From: Botrytis cinerea B05.10
Lineage: Eukaryota; Ascomycota; Leotiomycetes; Helotiales; Sclerotiniaceae
Assembly (NCBI RefSeq): GCF_000143535.2
Contig: NC_037316.1
Location: 124,001-188,000 of the forward strand
Direction: 5' to 3'
DNA length: 64,000 nt
In this document: positions 48,931-61,730 of the stretch, one piece after another
Position numbering within the stretch: the stretch's first letter is position 1
Layout: the number at the start of each line of letters is the position of its first letter
Position numbers and translations under genes: made by a program
The notes under the pieces: model-generated
Told to the model about the DNA's origin: nothing
Database searches by the model: none
The model's input: the letters and a program-made list of their open reading frames with translations, nothing else

Positions 48931-51900
48931 TTAACTAAGAATTTCCTAATTGATTCATTCAAACTTCATTATCATATATATAACGCCACAAGATCGATAT
49001 TTACAAGCTCGAATAGTAGAAATCTGTGATAAAATGAGCTTTCAAATATCTTCCTTGATGCTCGGACTTATGTCTTAAATCTTAACCTCTCAATATGAGC
49101 CCGAGTTCGGGGCTATTTTTGGATTGTGTCTGCAATTCACCTTGACAACAGAAGTATAACATGATCATCTTGTTTTTGATTGCAACTTTTGAATCTGAAA
49201 GGCTTGCTCATGTTATTCACTTTTTCGACTGCTTGCTTGCTGCTTTTGATGCTTTCCTCACCGCCCTAGGTCCCATCTAACATTCATGGCTAATAACAAT
49301 TACAAAAGTCTTCCATATTAGCACACGGAGAAGAGCTATTGGTGAATGAATACCTTTGTTGCTTCAAGCCCGTCTTCCCTACCAATTATGGATTCGTGCA
49401 CACTGGTCATGCCATTGCGTTTATGTTTAGGGGAGGTTCCGTGCTTTGCTTCAGGCCATTTTCGTCTAAAAGAAGTCCTCTAGATGGGAATTGAACAAAA
49501 CTTGCTGATTAGACCAGCTAGGAGGGTTACAAGAATGTTGCAGGTCACAAATATTATGCTGGACATTTGGCAGAATGCCATGGAATCCACTACCTCTTGA
49601 AGAGCGGCCACAACCCTAAACCTGTTTACCGAGGCAATCTCAAAATTGTAAAGCATTTCTGAACTTTCTAGTTCGACTTGAAAAAGAGGATCGAAATTAG
49701 GGTCTCATTGATCTTTTGCACTACTCATAATTAACTTATAATCTCCCTCAATTCAAAAGTACATTCTTCCGATTCTTCATTCAATACTTCAAAATAAGAT
49801 GGTGCGCTGGAACACTCAATCAGTTCCCTAAGCAAGCGAAGTATGTGAAGAGTTTCGCTCCTTCCCAATCTTTTCATCCGTCCAGCCTTTTTCTATGTTA
49901 CTTGGGGCGTGATAATGCATCAAAGCCTTGTGTGAAAACAGTGGCAGAAGTCATTCCTTGATTGCAAAAGAGTCACAGGTAGCTAACAACTTACAGGATC
50001 GATGAGGAAGATAGATACAAATCCTTGGGGTCACTGGACAAACACTACAAGAGTGAGTTAAAATCCACCGAGTACAATCAATTATCCGATATTCCTGCAT
50101 ATTCATGTATCAGCTTGATATCTCATCATTTATAAGACAATGGAGATAAGGATGGTGCTTTGAACCATCTGCCGAGTTTCGTCAACCGCCTTGCGGACCT
50201 GATTTATTCTTCCAAAAGCAAAGAGCATATACTGACTATACAATTGCAGTTTATCAAGAGCTCTACGCAATAAATTTGACTGGGCGTAGGCCATCGGTAG
50301 CACTCACCAGATGTTTCTCTGCTACTTCTTAGTTGTATTACGAACCTGGTTGCTTTGATAAAAATAACACAGACGGATAATTTGGCAATCAATCCTGGAC
50401 TGTGAGAGTACATCTCTTCAGCAAAGTTGGGTTACAGGCAAATTGGTTTTTAGTGAAGATGGCCTAGAGATTTGATGGCTTCGATATGCCTGGATGGTAT
50501 AGAGAAGAAATCAGACTTCTGGGTTGTCTTAGCAAACAATCATATTGCCTTGGGGTTCAAACCGGACACACACATGTGAGTAATTCTCTCCCTTGTACTT
50601 CCACGGCGGTATTGTATTTTGTTACGGCAAATATTTATCTTGAAGCTAGATGGCCCAGTTCGTACAGACAACTGATTCTCAATAGATAGACATTGAGTCT
50701 CAAACGTTGTTTTGGATAATGAGGTCCTCGGTTTGTACCGACTAATGGTACCAACTGGTGAACTTATGAAGGCATCGACAGATGGATGTTATGACGAACC
50801 AGAGTAAGACAACATACCATCACAATCCCATGCACGGGGAGCGCCATCAAGGAAAACCATGAGATTTTCGTATTTCCCACGCAATAATGAAGAAATTTTC
50901 TGAAAATGACTCTCTAGGAACAAAGCAATCTACTTGCTTCAATCACAAATGGGATGAGAGATTTGTTCTCTTTATAGTCTACAAAATGCTTGGAACATGG
51001 GTTGTGGCTGGCCCCGCCCTTTTCGCAGCAAGGAAAACTTTGAGCTTCCGAAGGACATACTCCATGATGCTAGTTCCAAAAATATCATTCGGAAATCCAG
51101 AGAGATCTGGTGTGTATAGCTCCCTCTCAATTCTTAAATGGCGGTTTGAGTCGTGAAAACCGATTACACACATAATTCTGTCAAATGCTGTGCAATTTGG
51201 AGGAAAAGAACATGGTAATGGCTGCGATCATCCAAGGAGGCCAACCCCACAATACGATATTCACCCCGCTTATCAACCTGCTTACGATCATGATCATGAT
51301 CAACTCGATCCTGGGTATGTCCATGTTTCTCATTGTTCGCCACATTCTCAACAGCAACAAGCATTAGGTCCAAAAGGCACAGAAGTTCAACGGCCTAATT
51401 CCACTAGACATAATTTTGATGCGGAAAGCAATCCTCTCGAGCACTCCGTCAACTCTCTGGGTCACGACTTGGGACTTTTTAACGCCCTTTTGTATTCTGA
51501 ATCAAAGGGTTAAAAGGAGCTGATAGATAGGCAACAAAATCCAGTCTGTAATATTTTTAGTGTACTACTAATGAGACATCTTCAGCCTCCAGCGGTTTGC
51601 TTCCGCATAAGTCAAAGTTTCTTGGAACTGCTCCTGCACAAGGACTGATAAGGAAGCTGGGGGTCGGCAGGTGTGGAGAAGAAGCACTTGGCTTTGCTAA
51701 ACACCGGGCTCACAGGCACGACGAGAAGGGAGGTTTGGGGAGTGTGAAAGAGGAGCATTTAGTTCTCTTAATCCTAAATTCACATTATGTGAAGAGTGGC
51801 TCGCTTGATAGTATAAAAGACCAGTCTGTGGATGATGTCATCCTTATTCAGGACGAGGTCCTGAAATTCCCTGGGGAACAAGCTCCTCGACAAAAACGGC

Positions 51901-52744
51901 ATCATCCACGATTGGTGGAACAGGAATTAACAGGAAGTTCATCAGGAAGAAATTAGAGATCACTAAATCGAAGGTAGATAGCTTTTATAGCAGCGAGTTC
52001 TGGTTTCTTCTCGGTGAGCTTCTTGTCCCCTTTAGGTTCAGAATGACAAGCTACTTCCATCTAAGGCTGCCATTGGCGTCTTTGACGTCCCTTTCAAGTA
52101 AATCTCGCAACTTCCATGTCCGAGTTTGAGACAAGTACACCTTCATGTAGATTTTGTATCCTCGAAGTCTCTCTTTACCTATCCTTTTATTCATCGTTAT
52201 AATAGCTGTCCCCAACGTGATAGCATGCATGGTGCTGTGTCAATTTTGTGAGTCTAGTCTCCTTAATGACACCACAAGTCCGAGACTGTGGAATGTGATA
52301 TGGATGGCACCATAGATGTTGTAGCAAGAGCTCCTGGATGGGCGACAAGCTTCGCGATTTGATACCAAGTGCAGTAACGTCTTAGATACGCTCTACACCG
52401 CTTCCATCTTAGCACCGGCGAAATTCTGCCCATCAATATGCGAACAGGCTTCCCCACAAATAATCGGCCGCATCTCCAAGTCTAAAGAGCCGATCGGGAC
52501 ACATTTACGAAGCTCCCAGCCCAAGCTTTCTTCTCCATCCCAAAGTAATTTTATATTGAATAAGATTGATATATCACCCTTTATTATAAATCCTACCGAA
52601 TGAATTGTTGACAGATATTTTACATCTTTGATCTTTTACCACTTCCAACCTTTACAATTCAAAAACACATAGAACAAAACTCGAGTCTACTCCTATACAT
52701 CAGTTACGAGACATATTTCATCATTCGCAATCGCAAACGTCAAA
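48931..52744. other. Gene-poor region, possible coding remnants
   Basis: No gene I can name. A plus-strand frame at 51190-51513 reads His/Pro/Gln-rich protein-like sequence (PRRPTPQYDIHPAYQPAYDH), and another at 51597-51956 is Lys/Glu-rich. Both lack convincing starts and could be exons of one decayed gene. The right end (about 52540-52744) is the RAMP4 promoter and leader. Confidence 0.35.
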
Positions 52745-53462
52745 ATGGTATGTACTTCCACTTTTCCCCTCGTATGGATTTTTTGGGGACACTTTGTTTT
52801 TCCAAATGATCATTCGGTTTATAACTCTTCTCTGCTTGTCCCAATTCGCATTTAATACCTCTTGGAAAGACCCCAATCTCTATCCCGGATCCTTAAACTC
52901 TTAAACCCTCAAACTGATCCTCTTCCCTAGGTTCAAACACCCACCCAACGCAAAGCCAATCTCAAGTTCGCTGCCGTCAATGAGAACAAGCAAGGAAAAT
53001 CAGAAGCTCAATTGCACAAGAAGGAGTTGAAGAAACAGAAGAGCCCTATTAGTAAGGGTTGGCTATGTAGGTTTTGATTTCTCATTGTCTTTTCTTCATG
53101 GAAGGGAATAGGGAAAAGGAATTGGGACCTGCGGAGGAGAGGCGGGAAGCTTGAAGGTCTGGAAAGAGGGGCGAATTAAGAAGAAGTTCGATTGGCGTGG
53201 GAAAGGGGCGTTTCTCAATCGCTCATCGAATGCCTTTTCTTTTCATAAAAAGATGTGGATAGAAGCAGAAGTTCCATGGACAGATAAGAATAAGTCACAG
53301 CCTAGCGGAATGTGCTTCATGAAGGAATTCCGAGGGATCTCACTATGCGCGAGACTCAAGCTAACAACCCAATCAATAGACCTTTTCGCATTCATCCTCA
53401 TTGGCGGATTATTTGTCGATCTCCTTTTCCGCGTAGTCTCCTATTTCAGCGGCGGCAAATAA
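52745..53462 (+). CDS. YSY6: RAMP4/Ysy6-type ER tail-anchored protein
   Basis: Three exons: 52745-52747 (only the ATG), 52931-53066 and 53380-53462, with introns of 183 and 313 nt (GTATGT...CCTAG and GTAGGT...AATAG, branch GCTAAC), give 73 residues. The sequence is MVQTPTQRKANLKFAAVNEN, a Lys-rich middle, the conserved KSPISKGWL, then a single C-terminal membrane segment (LFAFILIGGLFVDLLFRVVS) and SGGK. This is the stress-associated ER protein family (SERP1/RAMP4, yeast Ysy6), small tail-anchored proteins at the translocon with a role in ER stress. Length and hydrophobic tail fit the family. Confidence 0.92.
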
Positions 53463-54234
53463 GCGCATTACATTCTATCTTATTCAATTCATCTATTCGA
53501 GTCTCGCGACCATATATGCCAACTAAAAACGGAGGAACTGTGGATTTTCATTGTATACAACTCAGATCATGTCGCGTGGACGGAAGCTCACGAGCTATCA
53601 GTATTCTAGGGGTTGGACTTAGTCTGCAATTGAGAAACGCAATTGCGAGATTTGTGGATGGGAGTTTTATTTGGGTCTCGTTTTGTTATTCCATTTTTTG
53701 TATCCGTTAAAATTAACCGGATTTCGATGGTCAAGGGGGTTTCATATGGGATCAATATCAATGAATGATTGATTTAGCGCTCCATAATTCTCTGTCATGT
53801 CAATTGAACAAATTTCAAGTTCGGAAATATTCCCCGGGAACGAAAGTGCGATATGTTTTAAGTACCTCGACATCTTCCATTTCCATGTAAATATTGGCTG
53901 GTGGATCGAAAGCCAATAATTCCGATGGGACTAAGAATATGCATACCTGCTTGATGTTCGTGTACGGTTGTTGCTTTACAGATCCCAGCTGTATCTTACA
54001 TTAAGATATATTTATCTTTCATTTGGCTCTACCTATCTAGTCATTACTTCGCTCAATCTAGAAGTCAAGGAGGTATGGGATGGGGAGAGATGAACCTAAC
54101 TTTTAGAACTCCCATAACCCCAAAACAAGATATAAGAGAAACAGTAGATCCATGGATATTAAGATTTTACACATCACCCAAGCGAAACAGATTACCCGCT
54201 CCCGTCTTACTCATTTATCCACTTGAATATAACC
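53463..54234. other. Convergent intergenic region, no gene seen
   Basis: 3' flanks of RAMP4 (+) and the Lys/Glu-rich gene (-). Confidence 0.6.
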
Positions 54235-56470
54235 CTATGCGCCCAAACCTCTCCTCTTCCCACCTCCATCATGTTTCATCTTCATTCCATAATCATACTG
54301 TCTCTCCAACTCACTCTGCACTTTCTGGATATCTCCCTTGCCCTTCGCCTCCACCCCCTTTCCACTGACAGCACCGCCCTTTCCAGCCCCGAGTAACCTC
54401 AGAAACTTGCTTTTCCTTTGAGCATCCCCATCAAGCGCATCTGCATTCCACTGAGCCGCTACTTCTTTCTCAACTTTTGGTTTCTCAGACTCTTCAGTGA
54501 GCTTGGACTTCTTCTTTTTTGACGACTCCTTTTCCTCCTTGGAGCGCTTGCGTTTTTTGCTTTCCTCTGCTACTGGTTCTGGTTGAGGAGTTTCCTCTTT
54601 GACAACGACGGGGGTGGATTTAGCCGCCTTTTCGGCCTTCTTGCGTGCTTTCTTCTCTTCTTTGGTTTCCTCTACTGGTTGTGAGACTGCGGCCGGTGTG
54701 GGTTCATCGACAACAACTTTTGCGGCCTTTTCTGCCTTCTTGCGAGCTTTCCTCTCTTCTTTACTTTCCTCCACTGCTTCGGAAGTTTCTTTCTCGGCCT
54801 TTTCAGCCTTCTTACGGGACTTCTTCTGTTCTTTCGTTTCCTCGGCTTGGTTTAATGCCATTTCCAGACTACTTAGTAAATCGACACCTCCCTCATCCTT
54901 GTCCTCCTTGACGTTTTCTGTCTCAGGCGCATCTCCATTCTCATCAGCTTTCTTAGCCCTCTCAGCTCTCATTAATTCCTTCCTCGCTTTTCTATTTTGC
55001 TTTCCCTTCAAATTCACGACTCCCAGTTTTGCCTCTTCTTCCTTCTTTGCCCTTTTTTCGGCTTTCTTTTCGGCCTTGCGCTTTATACGGGCTTCTTTTA
55101 ATGCTGCTTTTTGTTCTTCGGTCATTACTTTTGGCTCTTTCTCAAATACACCCATTACTTTCTCCTGTTTTCGTGCATCTTTCTTGACGCGCTGTATTTC
55201 TCTTTTGACAATTGCGTTTAATTGGCTCTCATCTAGGTTGAATTTGGGCTTCTGTTTCTTCTCTTCTCGTTTCTTGGCCTTGGTCTCCTCAGGATCTTCT
55301 TCGTTATCGCTCTCGGAATCGGAACCAGAATCGGAATCAGAATCACTATTCGATTCATCTTCAGAATCAGAAGATTCTTCATCATCCTCGTCATCATCGT
55401 TGTCGCCCAAAATCTCGTTTTTTGCTGCAATGGGATCGAAAGCAACACCCATTTTCTGTGCGTTTCTTCTCTTCGCTTTCATTAATCTCCTAAATCTAGC
55501 TTCTTCTCTTTGTCTTCTTCTAAGATCTCTCTTTGCATTTCCAGCTTCTCTCTTAGCCATTGCAATCCTCTGCTCGATTTGTCCATCCGAAATATCCCAT
55601 AATGCTAACCAATTCTCTTCTCCTTTTGGTAAAGCGACTCCCTCGGGAATAATCGGTTTTGGTGGAACAGGTTTTGGTTCGGACATTTTCTTCTTCTTGA
55701 GTGCTGTCTTCGAAATGTGTGATTTATTCTCTCCGTCGAGGAGAAGAAGTCGTTCCGGATTGATACCTTCTGGCACAGCAGTATTTTCATTTTGGGCCGA
55801 CTGCTTCCCTTCGGCTAGTTCTTGTTTCTTCTCCAAACTCTTCTTGCTCTTCACAGTTCCATCCTCCAATGTTACTACCTCTCCAACATTAAAGGAAACA
55901 CCACTAGGATCATGGATCGCGGCCAATTTCTGGGCTTGGTTGACAGCATTCAGGCGAATCTTATAACGTTCGATATCGATTGCGTGAAGACGATTCCTCT
56001 CCTTGTTCTTGTTGTATTTTTCTGGGTTACGAGTCTAGAGGCCCAAATTTAATAAGTCTTTTCCATCCTACCAACCAACATCAGAAAATCGAAGACTTAC
56101 AGCTCGTCTAGTCATGATACCATTCAATTTTCTAGCCTTCTTTGCATCGGACTTGGCCTTCTTCTTCTCTTTCTTCGCCGTATTTCGTATATCGCGCGCG
56201 ATTTGTGCTCGCTCCTCTATATTGCCAGTTCATTAGAATTATCTATCCCAATCCAAACGAATCAGAAGCTCAATGATTCTATGACCGGGCCATATCCATT
56301 AGGATATGCAAAGAACAAATGAACCTACCTTTAGTAGCTCCAATTACCTTCGGCTTTCCAGCGGAAAGAGACTTAGCTCTATAACCCGCATCGCGCTTTT
56401 TCATAGGTTGATCGAACTCGTGAGTCTTATCCACCCCCCCGAGAGGAATGTAATTTGCTGAGGTTGCCAT
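54235..56470 (-). CDS. Lys/Glu-rich, probably nucleolar or nuclear protein, 685 aa
   Basis: Three minus-strand exons (56470-56329, 56216-56101, 56034-54235) with introns of 112 and 66 nt give 685 residues, starting MATSANYIPLGGVDKTHEFD. The conserved-looking N-terminal 150 residues include GYRAKSLSAGKPKVIGATK, ERAQIARDIRNTAKKEKKKA and NPEKYNKNKERNRLHAIDIE. A second block contains NWLALWDISDGQIEQRIAMA and RRRQREEARFRRLMKAKRRN. A long Asp/Glu/Ser run follows (55314-55410). The C-terminal half has repeated KKARKKAEKAAK-type units with Pro/Val spacers. Such alternating acidic and basic coiled coils are common in nucleolar and ribosome-assembly factors, and fungal annotations sometimes call relatives MAP7-domain proteins. 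I do not recognise a defined function. An E-box lies at 56604. Confidence 0.8.
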
Positions 56471-56603
56471 ATTGTCTATGTGCAAAAGAATTACACTCGG
56501 AGAAATTTTGGCAGGAGAGTTTTGAATTTTGAAATGCGATTGGGATTTTTTTTGCTCAGTATTGGTCCAAGCTCTGAACTCCGATAAGGATAAGGATCTT
56601 AGT

Positions 56604-56609
56604 CACGTG
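56604..56609. promoter_or_regulatory. E-box CACGTG
   Basis: GTCACGTGCA lies 134 bp upstream of the minus-strand ATG at 56470, a typical position for a fungal promoter element. Binding by a bHLH factor is inference. Confidence 0.35.
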
Positions 56610-56886
56610 CACCACCCCCCTTTCCTACAGATTAGATGCGCGAACCTGGATCAATGGGGGATTTCAATTGGCAAGAGTATAATCAAAGCAAGGAGTATTT
56701 GCATACTTCCAAGTCAATTGAGATAGAAACAACCGAATACTTTGTACATATGCATTCACACGGATAACCTACAGAACTACATTTTGATCAAAACTTAAAA
56801 AGTTTTTAGCCCATGAACACCTTTATGGTATTTGTTGCACGCTCCATACGCCATTGAATGCTTCCTAAACGCTATGCATATTACAC

Positions 56887-59800
56887 CTATTCCATGATCT
56901 CTTCTTCCACCTTTGGTTTCTTCTTTTTCTTCTTTGGCTTCACAACATCTGTAGTCGTTGGAGCCATGGAGATCTCGCCTTCTCCTTCGTCAACCACAGC
57001 TTTCTTGGCCTTTTTCTTTTTCTTAATCACTGTCGCTACTTCTTCGCCTTCTAGTGGTTTGGCCTTCTTCTTCGTCTTCTTTTTCACCACTGTTCCTTCT
57101 GGTGGAACATCTTGTGCAGCGTGGATTCTCTCATTCGCCCGCTGCATCTCCAATCGAAGTCTTTCTACTTCTTTCATGGCCTTTACCATCTCAGCATCCT
57201 CTTTCTGCTGCCTTTCGAAGTCAATCCCGCTAGTATTGTCACCCTCAAGGGAAAATTGGCCGATATGGCTCGAGTCTACTTGCAAAAGGGATTGTTTCCC
57301 TTTTGCCATTCGCGCCTTCATGGGTCCATCAGTACTGTTCTCAGAATCGTTTGCAGGCGTAGAAGTTCCACTCATGTTCAAAGTCTCATCGGCAGCCACT
57401 TGTATTCGTTGACGAGGCTTTTTTGAGGGCTTTTTAGTGTTTGTTGTGTTTAGATTCGTCTTTCCTAGGTCTAGCTGCATAATTGGTATGGCATCGATGT
57501 CTAAATCTGGCCCATTGTTGCTTTGAATAATGTTATGAAGAGGCGTCGAAGTACCAGAGATACTGCCATCATTTAGTGCGATATAAAAGGGGTCGTCTTT
57601 GTTTCTTTCAAGTCTTTCCGCTTTCCGTCGCGCAACAATATCTGGATCTAGGTATGACTCTTCGCTGCCTTGTTGATAGGACTGAGCAGGTTGGTCGGGA
57701 CTTCCGCCAAGACGATTAATAGCAGGCTCATTTGATGACATTGAAGTAGGCTCTGGTTTCTGATGATAATAGACTTCGAATTCGTCGTTTTCGGGCTCAT
57801 CAAAGGATATCGTGTCTACATTGCGCAATAGGTTGTGCAAATTTGGATTAATTGGCTGATCAAGGTCCAAATTAGATGGCAAGGGAACATTTTTCTGCGC
57901 ACTCGCTGCAACAGAGTTTAATTCTTGGCCCCTGAATAGAGAAGGGAGTGCTTGTGTAAGTAGAAGCGGTGCATCTTGCTGAACCGAGTCCGAGGACGGC
58001 TCTTGACCATTTGTTGCTTCCGCTGCTAACTTTAACAGCTCTGAAAACTCAACCGCCCTCTCCTGTACCTCCAAATCGGGGTGCATTGCTAGGGGTTCAA
58101 TGGCATTTATAATACGTGCCATTAAAAGTGACATCATTGTCTTTCGTTCAACTGTCCATAATGAACGCTCGTCATCAGCTATGATCGCAAAAACCTTTGG
58201 CAGTGCTTGGAGGTATACAATGAGACTCTCAGCAGACGTAGAAACCTTGGCAATATGCAGTAAGGCTGCCATTGTATTTTCTGGGGACTCCAGATAAGAA
58301 GCATACTCTCCAATCATCCATGATATCGGACGAAGCGCTCCATTTCCGGAGCTAACTTGACTCGACGTATCGTTAAAAGCTAGTATCAGTATTGAGTCGG
58401 CGGCTCTGGCCGCTTGAGATCGGACTGCTTTTACCTTGACGGCGACATTTCGCAATTCATCTCCGATTTTTTCAGAAATATCGTCATCTGAGGATTCATC
58501 CATTTCTTGGTTTGAGGTCGCATTTGTGATAGGAGCGTTTCTGACGAGTTGAATTAAAATGTCGATATACCAGTCAAAATCGACGAGATTAGCATAATTG
58601 TTTATCGAGCACATTTGGAGTATTCTGGTGATGACATCCACCTTGTAGTCATCAGGCAATAACAGATCTTGTGATGACCCTCTATCAGACTTGATCGCAA
58701 CTTCCGGGGCCTCATCGTCTGAATCTGCTTCGGGCTCAATGTGCCCAGCTGGTCGAGGATTTGAACTATTTGCAGGCACTGAGGGGGAACTCCGAAGTTG
58801 TCTCATCAATCTCCCAACAATCGACATCAGATTGTCGCTGCTGACCATACCTACAACCAAGTCTAATGCGCGTAAGCGAATTGAGATATCAGGGCTATCG
58901 ATACAGTCCATTATTACATCTTCTTGTTGGGCGACAAGAAACGAGTGAGTAACAACAATCTTGTTGAAAGCGAGTAGAGCGACATATTTTACTTTGAATT
59001 TTTAGCATCGGTCTCTTGCTCAGGAACTCAATACTTACGATTAGGATCTCCTTCAACCATAATCATGCCACGCAACTTGCTCACACAAAGAGATGCTATT
59101 TCTTCCCCGCCTGCGGATTCCTCACTGCTTCCTAGAATTCCGCCTAATATAATGCCATTTATGCATTCATATAGCAGTGACATTGCTGGAGTGGTTCGTA
59201 TGATAGATGTAAGTGGTGGTAAAAGTTTTTTGACCAATCTTGGCTCAAGGGGAGTCAAGGTAGCGAACTAGACGTATGTCAATATACAGTTTCTGATACG
59301 AAATCTAGAACTGACCAATTTAATGAGTTTGATGGCCATCCAATTATTTCCACTATCAACAAGGAGCTCGAATAACCTCGGAGCGAGGGGTAAAAAGTCT
59401 TGAGGTCTCCGCCATCCCAATTCGCAAACCACATTGACAATTGCAGCTGTAACACTTGGATCTTCGCCCTCATCCATTAACCGCTCTTTTATTTTTGGCC
59501 ATGCCGGACGTAATGTTTCTGGGTAGACTAAAGCCAGTCTATAAAGTGTAACAATGGTTTTCTTGCGAATCGTTGGATGGGAATGTGTCATTCGAGGTAA
59601 TAAGTCTGAGAGAACCGATAGTGCAAGTGAAGGAGTAATGACATGCGGTAACGTTATGATTGGTAGAGACATTGTCGTCGGTGTCGCGGAACTCAAATCC
59701 TGTATATGCCTCAGTAGAATACTTAAGAATCATATGGGATTTCGTACCTTCTTCAAGAGATTTGTAGCCAGCATTAGAACTTCAGTATCCGGTCGGAAGC

Positions 59801-60181
59801 TCTGCACAGCGCCCAAATATCCGACTCGCTTCTGCAGGTATTTTGGCGAGGACATGACTTCGAGAACATGAAAGGAAGCCCATGACATATCATGTCCAAA
59901 CATTTCCAGGTAAACCAGTTTCAGCAAGGCAGTAGCCTTGAGGTCTGCGTTGTATCTGTCAGCTAAGATGCACCCCCTCCTTCTGCCATAGATTCTAACC
60001 CATGTCGGACCCTTTGATTTCCGCACGACATTCTTTCAAGCTATTTTGAATGTATTCCTTCTCGTTGCCTTTGTGGTTTCGCAGACCTCGAATGAGGTCA
60101 TACAAGGACTTTTCGAACCTGCTAAAGCTTTAGTACATTATCCTGGATGAAAGTACGGTCATTCCCAGCAAGGGCGTACAT
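56887..60181 (-). CDS. APL5: AP-3 complex delta subunit (delta-adaptin)
   Basis: Six minus-strand exons: 60181-60180, 60118-60000, 59944-59748, 59699-59316, 59267-59039 and 58991-56887, giving 1011 residues. All junctions keep frame. The first intron (61 nt, GTACGC...TTTAGCAG, branch TACTAAA) splits the start codon AT|G. This gives MFEKSLYDLIRGLRNHKGNE, the expected N-terminus; an in-frame stop just upstream of exon 2 excludes an unspliced start. The adaptin/HEAT trunk covers about residues 10-600 (ATALLKLVYLEMFGHDMSWA, FHVLEVMSSPKYLQKRVGYL, GWRRPQDFLPLAPRLFELL). A disordered hinge follows, then a Lys-rich C-terminus (KKKTKKKAKPLEG). AP-3 carries cargo from Golgi/endosomes to the vacuole; delta is one of the two large subunits. 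Its promoter faces EMC2. Confidence 0.92.
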
Positions 60182-60606
60182 CTTTAACGGCTTATATCTG
60201 TATTGAGTGGTCCTCCATTAAGAAATTGGTTATGGGAACGTTGGATGTCCAGTAGATACGACGCGCATGACTTGAGGCTTCCTGGAATTTGGTGGAGTCA
60301 GGAAATAGATATAATTATTCCAATGTTGTAAACGACCCAAGTTACGAGTGTCCATCCCATACCCATCCCCCCACTAGCTTTACACCGCCCGCATCGATAA
60401 AGATATTAAGGCATTAACATATAAGGCATAAACTTTGAGAATCGTCAAAACATCCGTGAGAGCTAAACTTTATGTGGAGAGCTTCACAATCACAAGCTGT
60501 CCCTACTTTACTCGAGCTTCCAACCCCGGATTTTCATCTTGCACTCTTCTTCTTCTTCTTTTTCCTCCACAAAAGCCACATCTAGAACACCCGAAATACT
60601 ACAAGC
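60182..60606. promoter_or_regulatory. Shared divergent promoter of APL5 and EMC2
   Basis: About 425 bp separate the two start codons. The EMC2 side is CT-rich near 60535-60570 (CTTCTTCTTCTTCTTTTTCC), a common feature of fungal leaders. No TATA box is clear on either side. Confidence 0.4.
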
Positions 60607-61730
60607 ATGTCCTCTGCACTCCTACACCCACCTGCACATCTCCCGCCAGCACTGGCCTTACAAAACTCTCAACAAGCTCCCTCTATATTGCGGAACACTC
60701 CCTCATCGATATCATCGTGGTCCTTAAGCTCGCTTTGGACAGCTGCGGAATCACCAGAATTATGGACCACTTACGAAAATCTGTTAATGTCATGCTTGCG
60801 GACTGGTGATGAGAAATCTGCGCAGCTATGCATCAAGCGACTCCAAGAAAGGTTCGGGGTTGAAAATGAGCGGATTATGGCAATGAGAGGATTACTTTGT
60901 GAAGTTAATGCAGAGGACAATGCAGCACTACAAAAAGTACTGGACGGATACGAACAAAACTTGTCAGACAATCCAAATAACATGGTAAGCTTACTTGAAC
61001 GTGTTTCCATACAAATATTTACTGAGCCGTGCAGCCTATCTTGAAACGTCGAATTTCGGTTCTTAGGTCACTTGGAAAAACCTCAGAGGCAATTGCCGCA
61101 CTCAATGAGCTGTTGGATTTATCCCCCACGGATGCAGAATCCTGGGCAGAGTTGGCGGATCTTTATGCTTCGCAGGGCATGTATCCACAGGCAATTTTCA
61201 CATTGGAAGAGGTCCTACTCATCACACCTAATGCATGGAATGTAGGCTGCCTAGTATCTTTTTTGGAAGCCGTAAATGTGCTAATAACTGAATTCAGATG
61301 CATGCCCGACTTGGAGAAATTCTATACATTGCCGCGGGTGTGAATGATTCGAATTCGGACCGGTACCTTGCAGACTCTATGCGAAGATTCTGTAGAAGTA
61401 TCGAATTATGTGATGACTATCTACGCGGATACTATGGCTTGAAACTGGTAGGCTTAGCCCATATTTTGAAAAATCACTTCTAACACACCACAGGCTAGTA
61501 GTCAACTTCTCCGCAAGCCCCCAACAAGTCGAAACAGCAAACCAGATAATAGTCTACCCTTTCCAGGCACAAACACAATCGAGAAGCTGAATGAGACTGC
61601 TACGTCTAAGTTATCGGAGATCGTCCGACGAAGTGCTGCTAGAGAACCCGGCTGGGAGGGTTATGACGAAGCTTCCCTCATCGCCGCTCGTGAATTGTTG
61701 AATAGAGATTCGGGTTCTATTACTCGTTGA
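60607..61730 (+). CDS. EMC2: ER membrane protein complex subunit 2 (TPR protein)
   Basis: Four exons (60607-60984, 61035-61241, 61298-61447, 61494-61730), all phase 0, with introns of 50, 56 and 46 nt, give 323 residues, near the usual 290-330 for EMC2/Oca3. The start is MSSALLHPPAHLPPALALQN. TPR helices follow: WTTYENLLMSCLRTGDEKSA, RRISVLRSLGKTSEAIAALN, LLDLSPTDAESWAELADLYA and ARLGEILYIAAG. The C-terminus reads SKLSEIVRRSAAREPGWEGY. EMC2 is the cytosolic scaffold subunit of the ER membrane protein complex, which inserts membrane and tail-anchored proteins. No membrane segment is present, as expected. Confidence 0.92.

Noticed and set aside
51190..51956. Two protein-like open frames at 51.2-52.0 kb
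   Set aside because: No start, splice pattern or family supports a gene, so they are only noted in the region entry.
54599..55966. 455-codon plus-strand open frame
   Set aside because: It is antisense to the Lys/Glu-rich gene. Its Ser/Phe-rich translation is what the complement of AAG/GAA codons gives.
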